Shown: positions 11,318 through 23,285, counted from the stretch's first letter. The stretch is 64,000 nucleotides of DNA from Lutraria lutraria (GCA_964023205.1 OZ026835.1:43497083-43561082), one strand, 5' to 3'. The notes: generated from the letters alone by a model not told the origin. Numbers and translations are program-made.

Positions 11318-12056
11318 TATCTTAGATAATATTCCTGATTATACGACTATACCCCCAGCAAAGCTATTCAAAAAGTGTCCTCTAACGTTTGTAAGAAGAA
11401 CCATTTTGTCCTCGGCTTCACCTCGGACAAATTGTTGTTTGTCTAAGAGAACCGTATTAAGACACCTTTGAAGAAAAACTCGTACTGTATCTATTACTTA
11501 TTTCTATGTGATATATCTATGAATTATTTACCATTATCAACGCGCTTATCCGAACGTAATAAAATCGCGGAGAATATTTATAACTTTAGACATCCAGTTA
11601 ACCTTGTTTGGATTTTTGTAAATATCGTTAAACATGAGATTGTATGTTTGTTTACTAAAGTTAACAAAGTTCAAGACTTTAACACCAGTCGTTTATATAA
11701 TATATATTTGTATATACATGTATGTTGATAGTCGCGTGATTTATCACAGACAACTTAAAACAATAAGTGTTGTTTTTTATCAACACCGACAGGAAAGCAA
11801 ACACAACTTAATGATAAAAGAATGATAATAAAAGGACTAAATCAATAAAGGATAAATAAATGAATATTTATTTCAGACAGTATTGCGCTTTACCAATTCA
11901 TCAATGTAGGGACTAGTTTTGACAAACAATACAAGGGTATAAACAAAGCGTAATGTAACCAACTATTAAGTTAAACCCATAGGCACTCGATTCCGTGATT
12001 TAAATACCTGTATAAATAGTATTTTTTTCATTTAAAGTAGACACATATCGCAATTC
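11318..12056. other. Unassigned intergenic sequence
   Basis: AT-rich, with short ORFs only. No RNA gene, clear repeat or exon seen. Confidence 0.4.
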
Positions 12057-12238
12057 CGTCACAATATCCGAGATAGTCGCAAATAAGCGTGGGTCTCGGC
12101 TTTCCTTCTCAAGTGCACGGACATTTCGGGAGCCTTGCTTTCGTTGTAGTGTGCCAAATTTAAACGTTTTGATAGCTTTTAGAAGGAAAACCGGGACCCA
12201 TGGTTATTTGCAACCAGTCTATCTCGGATATCGTGACT
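12057..12238. repeat. Fold-back element (arms about 54 bp, imperfect)
   Basis: Positions 12057-12110 and 12180-12238 are inverted copies sharing ATATCCGAGATAG, GGGTC..GG and TTTTCCTTCT blocks, with a 70-base centre. It is probably a fold-back MITE. Adjacent sequence continues into a tRNA-like segment. Confidence 0.7.
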
Positions 12239-12409
12239 TCCGCCAATCGAAAAAATGGCGAGTGAGCTGCCTTCAGTTTATGTCTTTTGGTCGTACAGTA
12301 CCTCTCGAATCCCTTCTCTTATTGCCCGGTGCTTGGCTGAGATGGGCCTACGATACCATTATTTAACTAGCTGGCGGTTCACCAACCGATCGCATTAGTT
12401 CTTATGCAG

Positions 12410-12482
12410 TCTTAACCGGGTTCGAACAAGTTACATTGTGCCGCACCGGAGGTGGACACCCTAACCACTCGGCCAAGGATGC
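12410..12482 (-). pseudogene. tRNA-like (Ser/Leu-type) SINE head or tRNA pseudogene
   Basis: The minus strand reads GCATCCTTGGCCGAGTGGTT (box A region), then a CCTCCGG segment and GTTCGAACCCGG (box B). The spacing fits a tRNA-derived SINE promoter. The acceptor ends do not pair well (GCATCCT against CGGTTAAG), so this is not a working tRNA. Confidence 0.55.
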
Positions 12483-13077
12483 GATTTTATGTGAATATAA
12501 ATGTATTAAAGATGGTCAACTAGATTCTCAAAGGGAAGTAACTCACCTCTGGTATGTTCGCATGCTCAGTTTGGGTTATATATCTTGTATCACTAATATT
12601 TGTTGTATAAACCTTCATTACAGTGATTCAACAACGACTCATTGTTATTCATAACAAAAAAAGTGTTTTAATTTAAAGTACAAGTGTAAAAAGCAAGACT
12701 CATGAAAAATGAATATAGTGATATATTTATACAAGACTTTACGATAATGTAGACTTTCCAATAAAAAAATGCAAGCTGGTTAATGCAGACAAACCTATTT
12801 AAAGAATAAGAAAAATAGGATACTATCATGTCACAACAGCTTTTGCTGTTTTATTTGCCACTATGAGAACTGTAAACAAAAGCTAACAGAAAATGAAGAA
12901 GATTGGTCATTTTGCGGAGATATCCTTTATGTTATAGTTATATGTTGTATATTTGATATACCGGATGAATGATCATGTGTCTGAACTACTCATCACAACT
13001 TTATTAAACCAAAAACAAAATAAATATGATACAAAAATATAAAAATAAATTGCATAAAATAGGAACAGTGAACGTGT
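12483..13077. other. Unassigned intergenic sequence
   Basis: No supported gene or repeat seen in this AT-rich stretch. Confidence 0.4.
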
Positions 13078-13252
13078 TGAGAAGAAGTGAGCAGTGAACA
13101 TGTTGAGGAAATGTGAGCAGTGAACATGTTGAGGAGAAGTGTGAACATATTGAGAAGAAGTGATCAGTGAACATGGTGAGAAAATGTGAGCAGTGAACAT
13201 GTTGAGGAGAAGTGTGAACATGTTGAGGAGAAGTGATCAGTGAACATGGTCA
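13078..13252. repeat. Minisatellite, 20/27-bp units (AGTGAACATGTTGAG)
   Basis: The core GTGAACATGTTGAGGA recurs about seven times with spacers of AAATGTGAGCA or AAGTG(ATCA). The minus-strand ORF across it is a by-product of the repeat. Confidence 0.8.
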
Positions 13253-13253
13253 G

Positions 13254-13696
13254 CTAGTTTTGACGTTTGGGGAAGTGTAAAGTGCTAATAAAATTATTCT
13301 AGTCTCAATACCATTTATAACTTTTAACATTAATAAAAACAAAAAGCCAGAAGGCACTGTTTGTGTCATATTGCATGTAGTTCACGGTTAATTGAAAACG
13401 GTTTTGACTGTTGTAAAATAATCATATTAAGTCAGCCTTATAATTGAAAGAAGAAAACCAATATTCAACCAAAACTGAGTCCAATGATTGATTTCAAAAA
13501 TGCATGACTCATACCACATACGATTTTATGGAGATTACGTTTGACGAAAGAATCCCTGCGGTGAAATGTATCAATTGAATAACTTACATTAAGGAGAATA
13601 ACTCGAGTGAAAAAAATATAAGTACTGTGTGTAACAGTTGTTTCCCTTGAACTAGAAAAAATAAATGGTACTGGGGGCAAATCATTAGTGTTCAGA
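13254..13696. other. Unassigned intergenic sequence
   Basis: Sequence between two satellites; nothing recognised. Confidence 0.4.
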
Positions 13697-13699
13697 TTG

Positions 13700-13731
<32 letters not shown>

Positions 13732-13839
13732 ACGGACGGACGGACGGACGGACGGACGGACTGACTGACTGACTGACTGACTGACTGACTGACTGACTGG
13801 CTGGCTGGCTGACTGACTGACTGACTGACTGACTGACTG

Positions 13840-13871
<32 letters not shown>

Positions 13872-13953
13872 ACGGACGGACGGACGGACGGACGGACTGA
13901 CTGACGGACGGACGGACGGACGGACGGACGGACGGACGGACGGACGGACGGAC
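13697..13953. repeat. Tetranucleotide microsatellite with alternating GACT and GGAC blocks
   Basis: About 257 bp of pure 4-bp repeat switches between long runs of CTGA and CGGA, with a short GGCT run near 13800. Because 4 is not a multiple of 3, all three minus frames stay open and encode Ser-Gln-Ser-Val and Arg-Pro-Ser-Val repeats. These ORFs are artefacts. Confidence 0.97.
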
Positions 13954-14664
13954 AGAGCGCAAAGGTAAACATTAAAACAAGTTCCTCGAAGTAAATCCAC
14001 TTCCTTAACATCAAAATAAAAACGTTCATAATTGACAATACCTTATAACGGTAAGATGTAATTGTGGATAAAAATTCTGAAAAAGTTTGTGATAAAATAT
14101 AATTGCAGTCTGACAGTAAACGGAATCAAAAGATGAGCAAAAGTTTCTACGTTGAATGCTTTGTTTATATGTTTGTATCTATTTTGATAAATGTTTATAG
14201 TTTTGTGTGAAGCATTTCAATAAATCTGGTTGGTATTCATTACCATCTTAAATAATTGATCGTTTCTATTTTATGCGTATATTTTGTATTATAATTACAA
14301 TGCATTAACGAGTCATTGCCATTTATCTAAATTAATCGAGGAAGTTCGCAGATTATTTATTTTGACAGATTGTACGCACGGGTCCGGCATTAACTTCTTA
14401 TATGATATCTGTAACATAAATCAGCCCTTCTTGTTTATTTCTTCATGCCTTGTAAACCAGCATTTGACTCTACTTTGCGGTTGCCAAAACTTGTTTGAAG
14501 TCGCTATTATATATTTATGAGCAAACCCCGTCGTAAGAAGTTGCATGTTATGTGGGTGCAAGACTTGTTTCTGAAATGCTTTTATGCCGTATATTCTTTT
14601 CAGATATGTTTAACGGCAGTTAATTAACAGTGACAATATTCATCGATCACTTCTACTCATAAAC

Positions 14665-14812
14665 CAGGCCCGACGTTATAAAACTTATGATCAGTCTCCG
14701 AACTCAAGATCTTGTTTACCATATTTCTAAGTTAATTAAAATTAGCTCTATTTTTTCAACCGCAACGCCTTGAGAAACTGATCTAAAGTTTTATAAATTC
14801 GGGACCTGTAGT
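14665..14812. repeat. Imperfect fold-back element
   Basis: The left arm (GCCCGACGTTATAAAACTTA..GATCAGT) and the reverse complement of the right arm (GTCCCGAATTTATAAAACTT..GATCAGT) align over about 45 bp with several mismatches. It looks like an aged MITE. Confidence 0.55.
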
Positions 14813-15901
14813 ATGTAACTATGGTTTTATAAATTATCGATACATTTTGCGAAATCATAGAAAACGTGATGATAGGTAAAATTGTACTTCGGCTTATTCT
14901 CAGGGACGAAATGTGCATTGTCACACCCTATGGGGATCCTTATGAATATGACTCCTCTGTGTAGCTATATTCGGTGAATGGCGCACTTTAAATTTGAGAG
15001 CTGTATACGGAAAAAACATGTGCAACGTCGAATTCATCTCACATACACTTTTATCAATATGATGATACACAAAACCAGTTACTTTACTGAGAGTGGTTGA
15101 ATTTTGGCCATATGGTTTAGCACGGGTTATCTAATTAGTAATTACCTTTAAAAAATGCTAGGACGGACAGCAGACGGACAAACAAACAAACAAACAGACA
15201 AACAAACCTTCTCACAAGGTTGATTATGTAAGGTTATTTCCTTAATCTTCTTATTTATCTAAACCATAATACACTTCTTATTTCTGGAATACGACTTTTA
15301 AACACATAATAACTAAATGAACCAAAACAACCACATAATTACTCCATTACTACATCGCAGGTGCATCGAAAGTACATACATGCATCGTCTCGTAACAACA
15401 AATTTATCATTATTAAAACTTCGATGATTTTTATCTAGTATCAAATAATACGGGATCTCTGTCCGAGGAAAAGCAACATCTACTCCGAATAGAGTTCCAC
15501 GGGGAGCTGTATACAAAAGCGTTTGTGAATACGACTCCCCGAGGAGCTGTATTCGAAAGGATCCCTGTAGGATGTAACAGTGCATGGCACGTTCCCAGCA
15601 CGATTGGTAAAAACTTCAGGATCGTGAGTTTGAAGCCAGGGCTAGGAACATGTTCTCAGTGACTACATGTATTTGGCTGAATGCATTACGGTGGAAGCCA
15701 TTACCAGTATTTTCTACCACTGATTTGTCAAAGTTGAATTCAGCATGTTTGTTACTATTGATACTGAAGAACTGATTGGATTAATTGCTAGTCGGTAGTA
15801 CAATTGTATAATTCACTCAGGACATCCTCCAGTCAATAATGCAATTCTTAACCAGTTAGTCCGGTATCGTAGAATTCGATTCCGCAACAACAACTAAAAT
15901 T

Positions 15902-16040
15902 ACAGTCAAGCCTGTGTTAGCGGCCAACTAAAGGCCATTCTTTACACTGATCATTTAAAAGAAAATGACCTCCAAATAAAAGCCACGTTTTTTCTTTCCA
16001 ACGCGGCCTTTATTAATAGGGTTTCTTGTAGTTTACAGTA
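15902..16040. mobile_element. Copy of the GTCAAACCTGTGTTAGCGGCC MITE family
   Basis: It begins ACAGTCAAGCCTGTGTTAGC and contains family phrases such as AAAATGACCTCC, AATAAAAGCCAC and CTTTCCAACGCGGCC. The right TIR is degraded. Confidence 0.5.
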
Positions 16041-17622
16041 CTCCAATTGTTATTTCACCTTCGGCTCGTGTATGCCATAAAAATGATATGATGTTTGACT
16101 TGCCCTTAGATTTTCAAAAAAAATAAAAAATAAACCATGAATACAAATAGTACAAATAGTTTAGTTCTTTGGTTGTTTTCCGAAGTTATGAAGCTTTTAT
16201 AGATATGCCGATGTGAGGTTTTTGCAACCCGGTGCCATTAACGTGCGACTGGTGACCATAAGTGGCGAACAAGATGATCTTAAACTTTACTAAGCCTCTA
16301 TCTAAATATTAAGCCCACCCCATTAACACGGCCACTTTATTTTCGGACTTGATATTTCCATTTGAAAGCCCAGTTTCCTGGTCACAGTAATGACATGTAC
16401 ATGTATATAATAATTGACAATACAAGTTTTTATGTACATGAAACTTATTCTACGCATTATCTTGCTTTAGACTGGTATGCTGTAGAGAATAAAAGATATT
16501 ATAATATTGGAGAATACAATTACTTTATTATTTTGCTAACATGCAGTACGGGTTTGTTTAAGTGATTTCTCCCTTGATTAAAAGGTTTGATAATGTGATT
16601 TATTTATTGCAAATAGCATTACATGAGCGTGTCTGGATAAACGGACACACACAAGTCATTTAGGCCAATTAAACGACGGTTGCTCGTGGTGAGCGGTAGT
16701 CTGGTCAGACAGGCTATTGCTTTGATGGACAATATGTTTGACCGATTTGACGTCAGTGGGATACAACTGTTTTGATAACTGTAATGTTACTTGACAACCA
16801 ACAGGATATACATGCACATCAACCACGAGGAAATAAAGTTGAAAATCTGATTTGCACACAAATATCCCCATCATACATTAATCTTAATCATTTCATTAGC
16901 TAAACTTTAAATAATTTCGCCGAATAAAATTATGCAATGTTGATGTATTAAATTGTTTACGTTCTTCTGGTTTATATCAAATGTCATTTACGATTATGTT
17001 AACTTAATAAGCATACACTAATGATACATCATCATGCCACATATATATTCTTAATACTAATTGATGTTTTGTATTTCACTAGAATTATGACGTAATATAT
17101 AAACAATTTGACGCAGACGAATCTTAATTATTTGATATGTTAATTAAGTTCCGTCTATTTGGTAAAACTTGTGAAATTTGTTTTCATTTGCATTTGCGAA
17201 TGAGGGCTGTTGAAAAATCATTAAAACATCAAAATGTTGTGTTTTAGTTTCTAATAATGTTTTGCGCATTTTTGCGTAATTTTACTTCACGATAGATTTA
17301 TAAAATCAATTTGCATAAATAATTTCAAACGACATTAGTTCGACAAATATGTAACGATAAAAATTATCCGTACTCGAAGGATGACGATATATCAAAGTTA
17401 CTGATCTGTGCTTGGTGACAACTTCTTAATCGACCCTCGCGCTAGGTCACTCGTCATACAGCATCATTCATTATTAGTCTATTTTTTTTCTTTTTATTTG
17501 ACAATTAATGGTCGAACGTTACGCTATAGTGTCATAAACCATACGTAGATAAACTGAATTTGTAACGACGATTGTGATTGGCTTAGAACGGAGAGCAACA
17601 ATGTCGCTTTACAAGCAACTTT

Positions 17623-17632
17623 ACATATATAT
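17623..17632 (+). promoter_or_regulatory. Candidate TATA box for the 17684 gene
   Basis: ACATATATAT lies about 59 bp upstream of the ATG at 17684. That places a transcription start near 17655, downstream of an alternative in-frame ATG at 17645, and so favours 17684 as the start codon. Confidence 0.45.
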
Positions 17633-17683
17633 CAACAGTTTAACATGTACCGACAATTAGCAAAGGATATCCACAGACACAAT

Positions 17684-20600
17684 ATGGTAAGTATACTGAG
17701 TATTAAAAAATCTGGCTTTTTCGAAAGACTTCTGTCTTTATGCATCAAGAACTAAATAAGTTTTAGATAAAATTTTAGTTAATGGAGTATTAATTCGTAT
17801 TAAACTATATGCATTTTATATGCATTTGTATATAATTAGATGGTCATCTGTTGTTTAATCGATGTAGACATATATGCAATATTAGCCATGTGGTGTCATT
17901 TGAGTGTTGTTTTTTAAAGTAATAAATTTCCGAGCCGTAATTCTTATCCTTATTCTTCTGCAAACGTATACCTTAGTCTAACGTTTATAATATACATGCT
18001 GTAGGTATTTGTCGCACTTAATTCACATACTATTTTCGATATACAACTGTATCTACTTGATTGTTTACATAGATATACAACTGTATCTACTTGATTGTTT
18101 ACATAGATATACAACTGTATCTACTTGATTGTTTACATAGATATACAACTGTATCTACTTGATTGTTTACATAGATATACATATTCTATTACAGATCGTC
18201 AAACTGATTGTATTTTTAATCGGCGTCGCCGTCGTCAATTCACAATGTTCATTCCGAACTGATCAGTTTTCACCGTTCTATTGGAAAAATTATGAAAATG
18301 TGTGCACAGAAGATATATGTAAGAAGAATACATGGATGAAATGTTATATGACCCGGTAAGTTTTGTCGATTTTGTTTTAGCAATCACAAAATCTTTCCGT
18401 CACAACTCATGTCCGCTCTGTATTTCAAAGACCAACCAGCGGATTTTATAAATAATTTGGCACTAATGGTCACCAGTTTATGGCAACATGCAGAACTCAT
18501 GCCTCAGCTGTCAAAAGTCAAACATGTAACATTTCGTGCCCTCTGCAAGTCATATATTCATTGAAGGATTTTGCTTAAAATTTGCTCAAATGTTCAGATC
18601 GTAAAAGCAATCTATCTGCAGAACCCATGCCTCGGCTGCACCTGCTCAAGGTCAATGTCACGCTTGAACTTAGGTTCAAATATGTTCAAAAGTTGCTTGA
18701 CATTTTTTGGAAGGGGGGGGGGGGAGCACATAATTTTCTTTTGTCAAGAACAACCGTATCGTTGACAGTGTGTCCAGTGTGTATGTACATGTATACATTG
18801 TATATAGTTTTGATTATAGTCATTGTCAATGCATTATTTATAAAGTCTTTATTTTCAGAGACTTAACTAGCTCATTCTAAACCAGTCAAACTTTATTGTT
18901 TTGGCTGTGTCGTACCCCATTTTTTGTCATGAAATTTCTCTAGTAAGTAATAGCACCGTATTTTGACCTAAGATAAAACCACTACCAACAACAGTAATGA
19001 AGTAACCCAAAAAAGTGGATCTGTTCACTGCAAACATACCATTTCCTAATGTTATCGTAACTTACATAATTTCCAAGAAATGTTTTTAAGGCAAATACAT
19101 GTATTGGTCCCTCACCTGGTATGTATTTATTGGAATTTATTGGAGTTATTTCTCTTTTTGCCAATTTCATTGCCTAAAGTGCCATATTTCTAAAGCAAAA
19201 ATATTAATCTGCATGAACAGTATTTTCTATGTGTTTTAGTTCTACTTTCATGTGTTCTTAACTTTTATATTCTTTTTTAAGGGCCCAAACATAACCTACG
19301 TACCCAGTCTATTTTATCTGTTAGTCTGTCATGCCAGGTTTTTAGCTGGCCTGAGCACAGCGTGTTCATGGTGATCGATTGTGGTCACTCATCGCCCGTC
19401 GTCTGTATTTCTTTCCCTAGAACTAATGTATATAGACAATGTGTACATCTTTTTTATCAAATTATTTCAAAAATGCCCTTCTCCTTTAGCCATTGTGTAC
19501 TTTAGCGCAGATCCTCACGTAAGCGACATAGTGCCCTTTTGTTTAACTTTCAACTTTCTGTATGTTTTATCACTGTTTATGTTACATGTAATTGTTCTTT
19601 TCAATAAAAGTAAAAGGTAAAGGATAGGTTTATAGTCTGAAATTAAATACATATTCAACCGACTTTCACAAGTTACCCCCCGATCACTGGGTTATACGTC
19701 GTCCGTTAACAATCAATACAAATAACATGCAGTATGTTTCTTGTTATATGTGGAATCATTAATTTTCGTTGGGGATTTAATTTCGTGAATTTCGTGGGTC
19801 GGCTCATCCACGAAATCAAATCCCCACGAATTTAAATGCAGAGATTTCAAAAATCAGAATCCACGAATTTATGTCCCCACGAAATTGCCATTTTAGTAAA
19901 AACCACGAAAATTGAGCCCAACGAAAAGAAATAAAAATACAGTATTTACCTGATTATTTACAGTAATAATAATTATTATAAAAAAAGTATTTTTTGCGCA
20001 ACACTTCCTTCGTTTGCTGTAAATTTACAGCCAGTTTTTACTTGTTTTATTGTTGTATTTTACAGAAAAGAAATATTACATCAAGCTGAGCAGCATTATC
20101 CAGAAGATATTTTATCAGAAATACAGTACCTGGGTCAATACTTCAGGTCATATATACCAAAACCCAACAATTTGTAAGCATTTACATGATTTAGTTATAT
20201 TATCGTACTTGAGATGTTTTGATTTTATGAGATTTTACACATAGATCTACTTTTATCAATGTACTAAATCAATTAGCGTTTGGTATGGATTGGCAATGTC
20301 TTGTCTTCATGTATGTAAGGCTGGATGTATTTAATGACATTAAAGAGAGGAAACCAAGTTTGGTTTTTCTATTATTATTTGAAAAACTTAACAAACAAAC
20401 ACACATTTAGAATATAGACTGACTAATACCAATGTATTACTAAATGTATGAAGGCTTGAATTTACTTTTTGCTTTTATTTCCATGTCCATGTTGTCGTTT
20501 TGGTTTGAGTTCATTGTTTTCTTCTTGTAGACTACCATACTCTTGTAAGGGCGCTTGTCAGCCGCATGCGAAACAGCTTCAGTTGGAGCGACTTTTCACA

Positions 20601-21418
20601 GACGTTACCATTTACGACGATGTGACTGGACAGATCTCAAATGAAAGGCACATGTGTATAGTTATAGGACCGGAAATTTACTATCAACAATGCGGGTAAG
20701 TAACATGACTTTTTAACTTACTTACTTATATAACTTACTGCTCTTAACACTAATCGGAGCATATGGCTTTCACTACAACACACATTTGATTCGGTCCATA
20801 GCACGAGCTTTGGCTTCTTCCCTTAACATTTTTGTATTTCGGAGCTCAGTGTCCAGGGTTGTACGCCATGACTTAGGAATGTAAAAATACCCAAACTTTC
20901 CCGAAGTTGATCATTTCTAAAACTTCCAGATATGAATTAAGATACTACATACGAACATTAAAACTACACATATAACTGATAGTCACTGGTAACATAATAT
21001 TACATATTATGTCGTTTGTTGTATTTCAACTGCTTGGGAAAGTTAAGCAACTACTGTGGTTTTGATAAGCTTACAAAAAGTTTACCCTCGTGTCATTGAC
21101 ATTAAGATATTGACTGTAAACAGATGGTTAAATATTTCCTAAAGTTTCATTGATACTGTTTTCTATTTCAGTGGTCAATGCGAATTGCCGTTTGGCAATG
21201 GTCGAGGAAGTAATTGTGTTCCTGACGTCACTGTTTCTATGGATATCTGGGTATATTGTCCTAACGCGCACCCCAATTCACGATGTCACAAGATTCGGTT
21301 TGATGTACCTTTGTCGTGTTCCTGTAAAAGAGTGAGATGTAAACGACCTTCCACACTACCTGAACCTGTTTCGGTCCATCCTAACTTACCACCGAATTAT
21401 GCTAAACCTGGAAAATAA
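17684..21418 (+). CDS. Secreted cystine-knot protein (191 aa, 4 coding exons)
   Basis: Coding exons are 17684-17686 (ATG only, donor GTAAGT), 18195-18355, 20531-20695 and 21172-21418. All introns are GT-AG and the phases join without a break. The N-terminus MIVKLIVFLIGVAVVNSQ is a signal peptide. The mature chain is Cys-rich. Exon 4 with its junction supplies CGGQC, which fits the cystine-knot C-x-G-x-C, then NCVPDV, and a final ..VPLSCSCKRVRCK with the C-x-C. This arrangement is known in growth-factor-type cystine knots (PDGF/VEGF, Spaetzle and others); I infer an extracellular ligand but cannot name the family. The tail is Pro-rich and uncharged. An upstream in-frame ATG at 17645 would add 13 residues. 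A 34-bp minisatellite ends 20 bp before exon 2. A polyadenylation signal follows at 21516. No transmembrane segment follows the signal peptide. Confidence 0.8.
18039..18174. repeat. 34-bp minisatellite, 4 identical copies, beside a splice acceptor
   Basis: Four tandem copies beginning ATATACAACTGTATCTACTT run from 18039 to 18174, with a partial fifth. The acceptor AG of exon 2 is at 18193-18194. The identity of the copies implies recent amplification. The array supplies part of the polypyrimidine and branch-point neighbourhood. Confidence 0.95.
18356..20530. other. Intron 2 of the cystine-knot gene
   Basis: It contains a poly-G run (about 18714-18724), a degraded dispersed repeat (about 18600-18700), a short relic of the CTCACCTGAG family (about 19330-19410, CTGGCCTGAGCACAGCGTGT) and a MITE (19750-19925). 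The ORFs here are not splice-consistent exons. Confidence 0.5.
19750..19925 (+). mobile_element. MITE with TTTTCGTTGGG inverted ends
   Basis: The left end AATTTTCGTTGGGGATTTAA and the right end GAGCCCAACGAAAAG are inverted relatives. The interior carries repeated CACGAAAT and CCCCACGAA motifs in both orientations, which gives extensive foldback. A second copy is cut by the left edge of the window (1-55). Confidence 0.7.
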
Positions 21419-21515
21419 GCACGGACGCCAACACCGACGATGAATTTAAAACTGTCTACAACATATGAAGCAGCTGCAGCAAGACGTCTCGTTTCTGATT
21501 GGTGAATAATTACGT

Positions 21516-21521
21516 AATAAA
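21516..21521 (+). promoter_or_regulatory. Polyadenylation signal AATAAA
   Basis: AATAAA lies 98 bp after the stop codon of the cystine-knot gene. Another candidate, AATAAA at about 21632, lies further downstream. Confidence 0.5.
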
Positions 21522-21639
21522 TACAGCATAATTGTACATTATTTATTCAGCTATTTTCCATAAAGTTTTCTCCCAAAAAAATGAACTTTTAATGATTCAG
21601 ATTGTATGAATTGGCCTTTAATACTTTTAGAAATAAACA

Positions 21640-22306
21640 TGTTTTCTAGCACGGAAAAGAAGAATAGAATGCAGTTAGAAGCATCCTCTACTATAATAAA
21701 AGCTGAAACTGTAGCAAATTTGTACAAGAGTTATTTCTAATGTATAAGATAAATATGGACATACTGGCAAGTTCATACTTTTCTTTTTTTAAACAAATTC
21801 GTTACGATATTTTTGAAGATTTCGTGGCAGTACACTGGTACGAATACTAGTTGTTTAGTAATTTTTGCTGTGTATATAAGAGAAATTAATATTTTTTGTG
21901 TAAAACACGCAATCAATTTGTTCATAAAATTATCTTATTTTTGTGCAACACAATTGTTAGTCGAAGGAGCTCATCTGCGCATGCCTGAAATGTTTTGATT
22001 CAGAATAGTCACGAATTACATGTCAATACAGAAATTAATATGACGAATTGGTTTGGGTTGACGATAATATCCGCTTCCTGTTCTGATAACAAGTGAAGAC
22101 TGTAGTTGGTCGTCATTATCAGATATTTCCAACCTACTTGGATTTACATTCCTAATAAATTGTCTAGCTTCAAGGTTTCAAAATCACTACTAAAAATAAT
22201 CAGTATCTATTGATAAAAAAGAATTTATTAAATAGAATGTGACTTAAAGCTGTTGTCAGATAAGCTCCTGTGCCTAGCACTTTAAATGTGTATCTATGAT
22301 TATATA
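21640..22306. other. Intergenic, nothing recognised
   Basis: AT-rich stretch without a supported gene. Confidence 0.4.
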
Positions 22307-22411
22307 CCGTGCAAGCTCTCCAGAGCAACACCCTTTGGGAATAATAAAATCGTGCATTGGGAAAATAATGGTTGTTTCTCAAAAGAGGGTCGCTCAGGAG
22401 AGGTTGTACTG
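22307..22411. mobile_element. Degraded Tc1/mariner-like MITE copy
   Basis: Ends CCGTGCAAGCTCTCCAGAGC and AGGAGAGGTTGTACTG resemble the cleaner copies at 50939-51114 and 43112-43276. TA flanks both ends. Confidence 0.6.
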
Positions 22412-22937
22412 TATTTGTGTAAATATTTTGTCACATGTGCCAATGTGAACCGATATCACACGAAGTGATTTATTTTGTTTTAGTATTTTGCATGGTTTGT
22501 TTATGCGAATTACTAATAAATGTGCAATAATTCAGTCAAAATAAAATGTATGTAAATGAGTAGATAATGTGTTTCTTTTTATAAACGATGAAATAAAACC
22601 GACAAATAATGGCTCGAGAAGGTGTACAATAAAGAGTTTTGGTTTATTTATAAATATCATCACAATCACAAAAATCGTATCATCCTCTTTAGGCCGTTTC
22701 GATGTGCACAGTGATTTTAAGCCATTAAGATGTTTATTTATCGAAGCTCAGAGACAAATTTACGAGGAAATGATTACAAATGAATCATGTTCACATAGTT
22801 GTGAATTATTCTGAAGTGACGCACTATAGTAAACCTGAACAAAAACGATACACAATGATATGAAGACTTCAAACAATGATGTGTCAAAGACCAGACGGTA
22901 TGGCTTATCTACATGATATTCAGCGAATCAAATTTAA
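22412..22937. other. Intergenic, nothing recognised
   Basis: No gene or clear repeat. The 81-codon ORF at 22569-22814 has no recognisable feature. Confidence 0.4.
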
Positions 22938-23281
22938 AGGGGCATACCCTACAACTGACAAACATTCTGTGAAAGTGTAAAAATGTGCTAGATGTATATG
23001 TAAAACAATATATAATGGATAATTGCAGGAAGAACATGGGTCATAAAATGACTAGTTTAGGTACTAGCCGCAAAAAACATAGCTATGAATAATAAATCAC
23101 TTCCACCCAAAAATTTCCATAACTAAATGTATGTGTCACAAATACATATTTTTATGATTTTATTTTTAATTGGATGATTTTTTGGCTGAAAATTTCTTTG
23201 TCGGATTTTTTCTTTACAAGCTTCTAATTTATCATCATTTTGCCTTAATTCTAAATGCACCAAGTTGTAGGGTATGCCCCT
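22938..23281. mobile_element. MITE with TTAA target duplication (344 bp)
   Basis: Perfect 19-bp inverted ends, AGGGGCATACCCTACAACT, are each flanked by TTAA (22934-22937 and 23282-23285). TTAA duplication is characteristic of piggyBac-type transposition, so a piggyBac-like MITE is a reasonable guess. It is non-coding and AT-rich inside. Confidence 0.75.
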
Positions 23282-23285
23282 TTAA

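Larger units (their letters stand above)
13954..17620. other. Intergenic sequence with MITE remnants
   Basis: No supported gene. It contains a fold-back (14665-14812), a MITE-family copy (15902-16040) and a short AAAC-rich simple repeat near 15181-15210. The small ORFs (14284-14520, 15313-15585, 16362-16565, 16656-16874) show no domain. Confidence 0.45.

Noticed and set aside
13465..14038. Three overlapping minus-strand ORFs rich in Ser-Gln-Val and Arg-Pro-Ser-Val repeats
   Set aside because: They are translations of a pure tetranucleotide microsatellite in all frames; no start context, splice or domain evidence.
15585..15665. Possible tRNA-derived segment with GTGAGTTTGAAGCC
   Set aside because: Both internal promoter boxes are too degenerate and the acceptor ends do not pair.
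17645..17647. Upstream in-frame ATG as start of the cystine-knot gene
   Set aside because: It would place 13 charged residues before the signal peptide and lies only about 20 bp from the TATA-like motif. It is kept as an alternative, not preferred.
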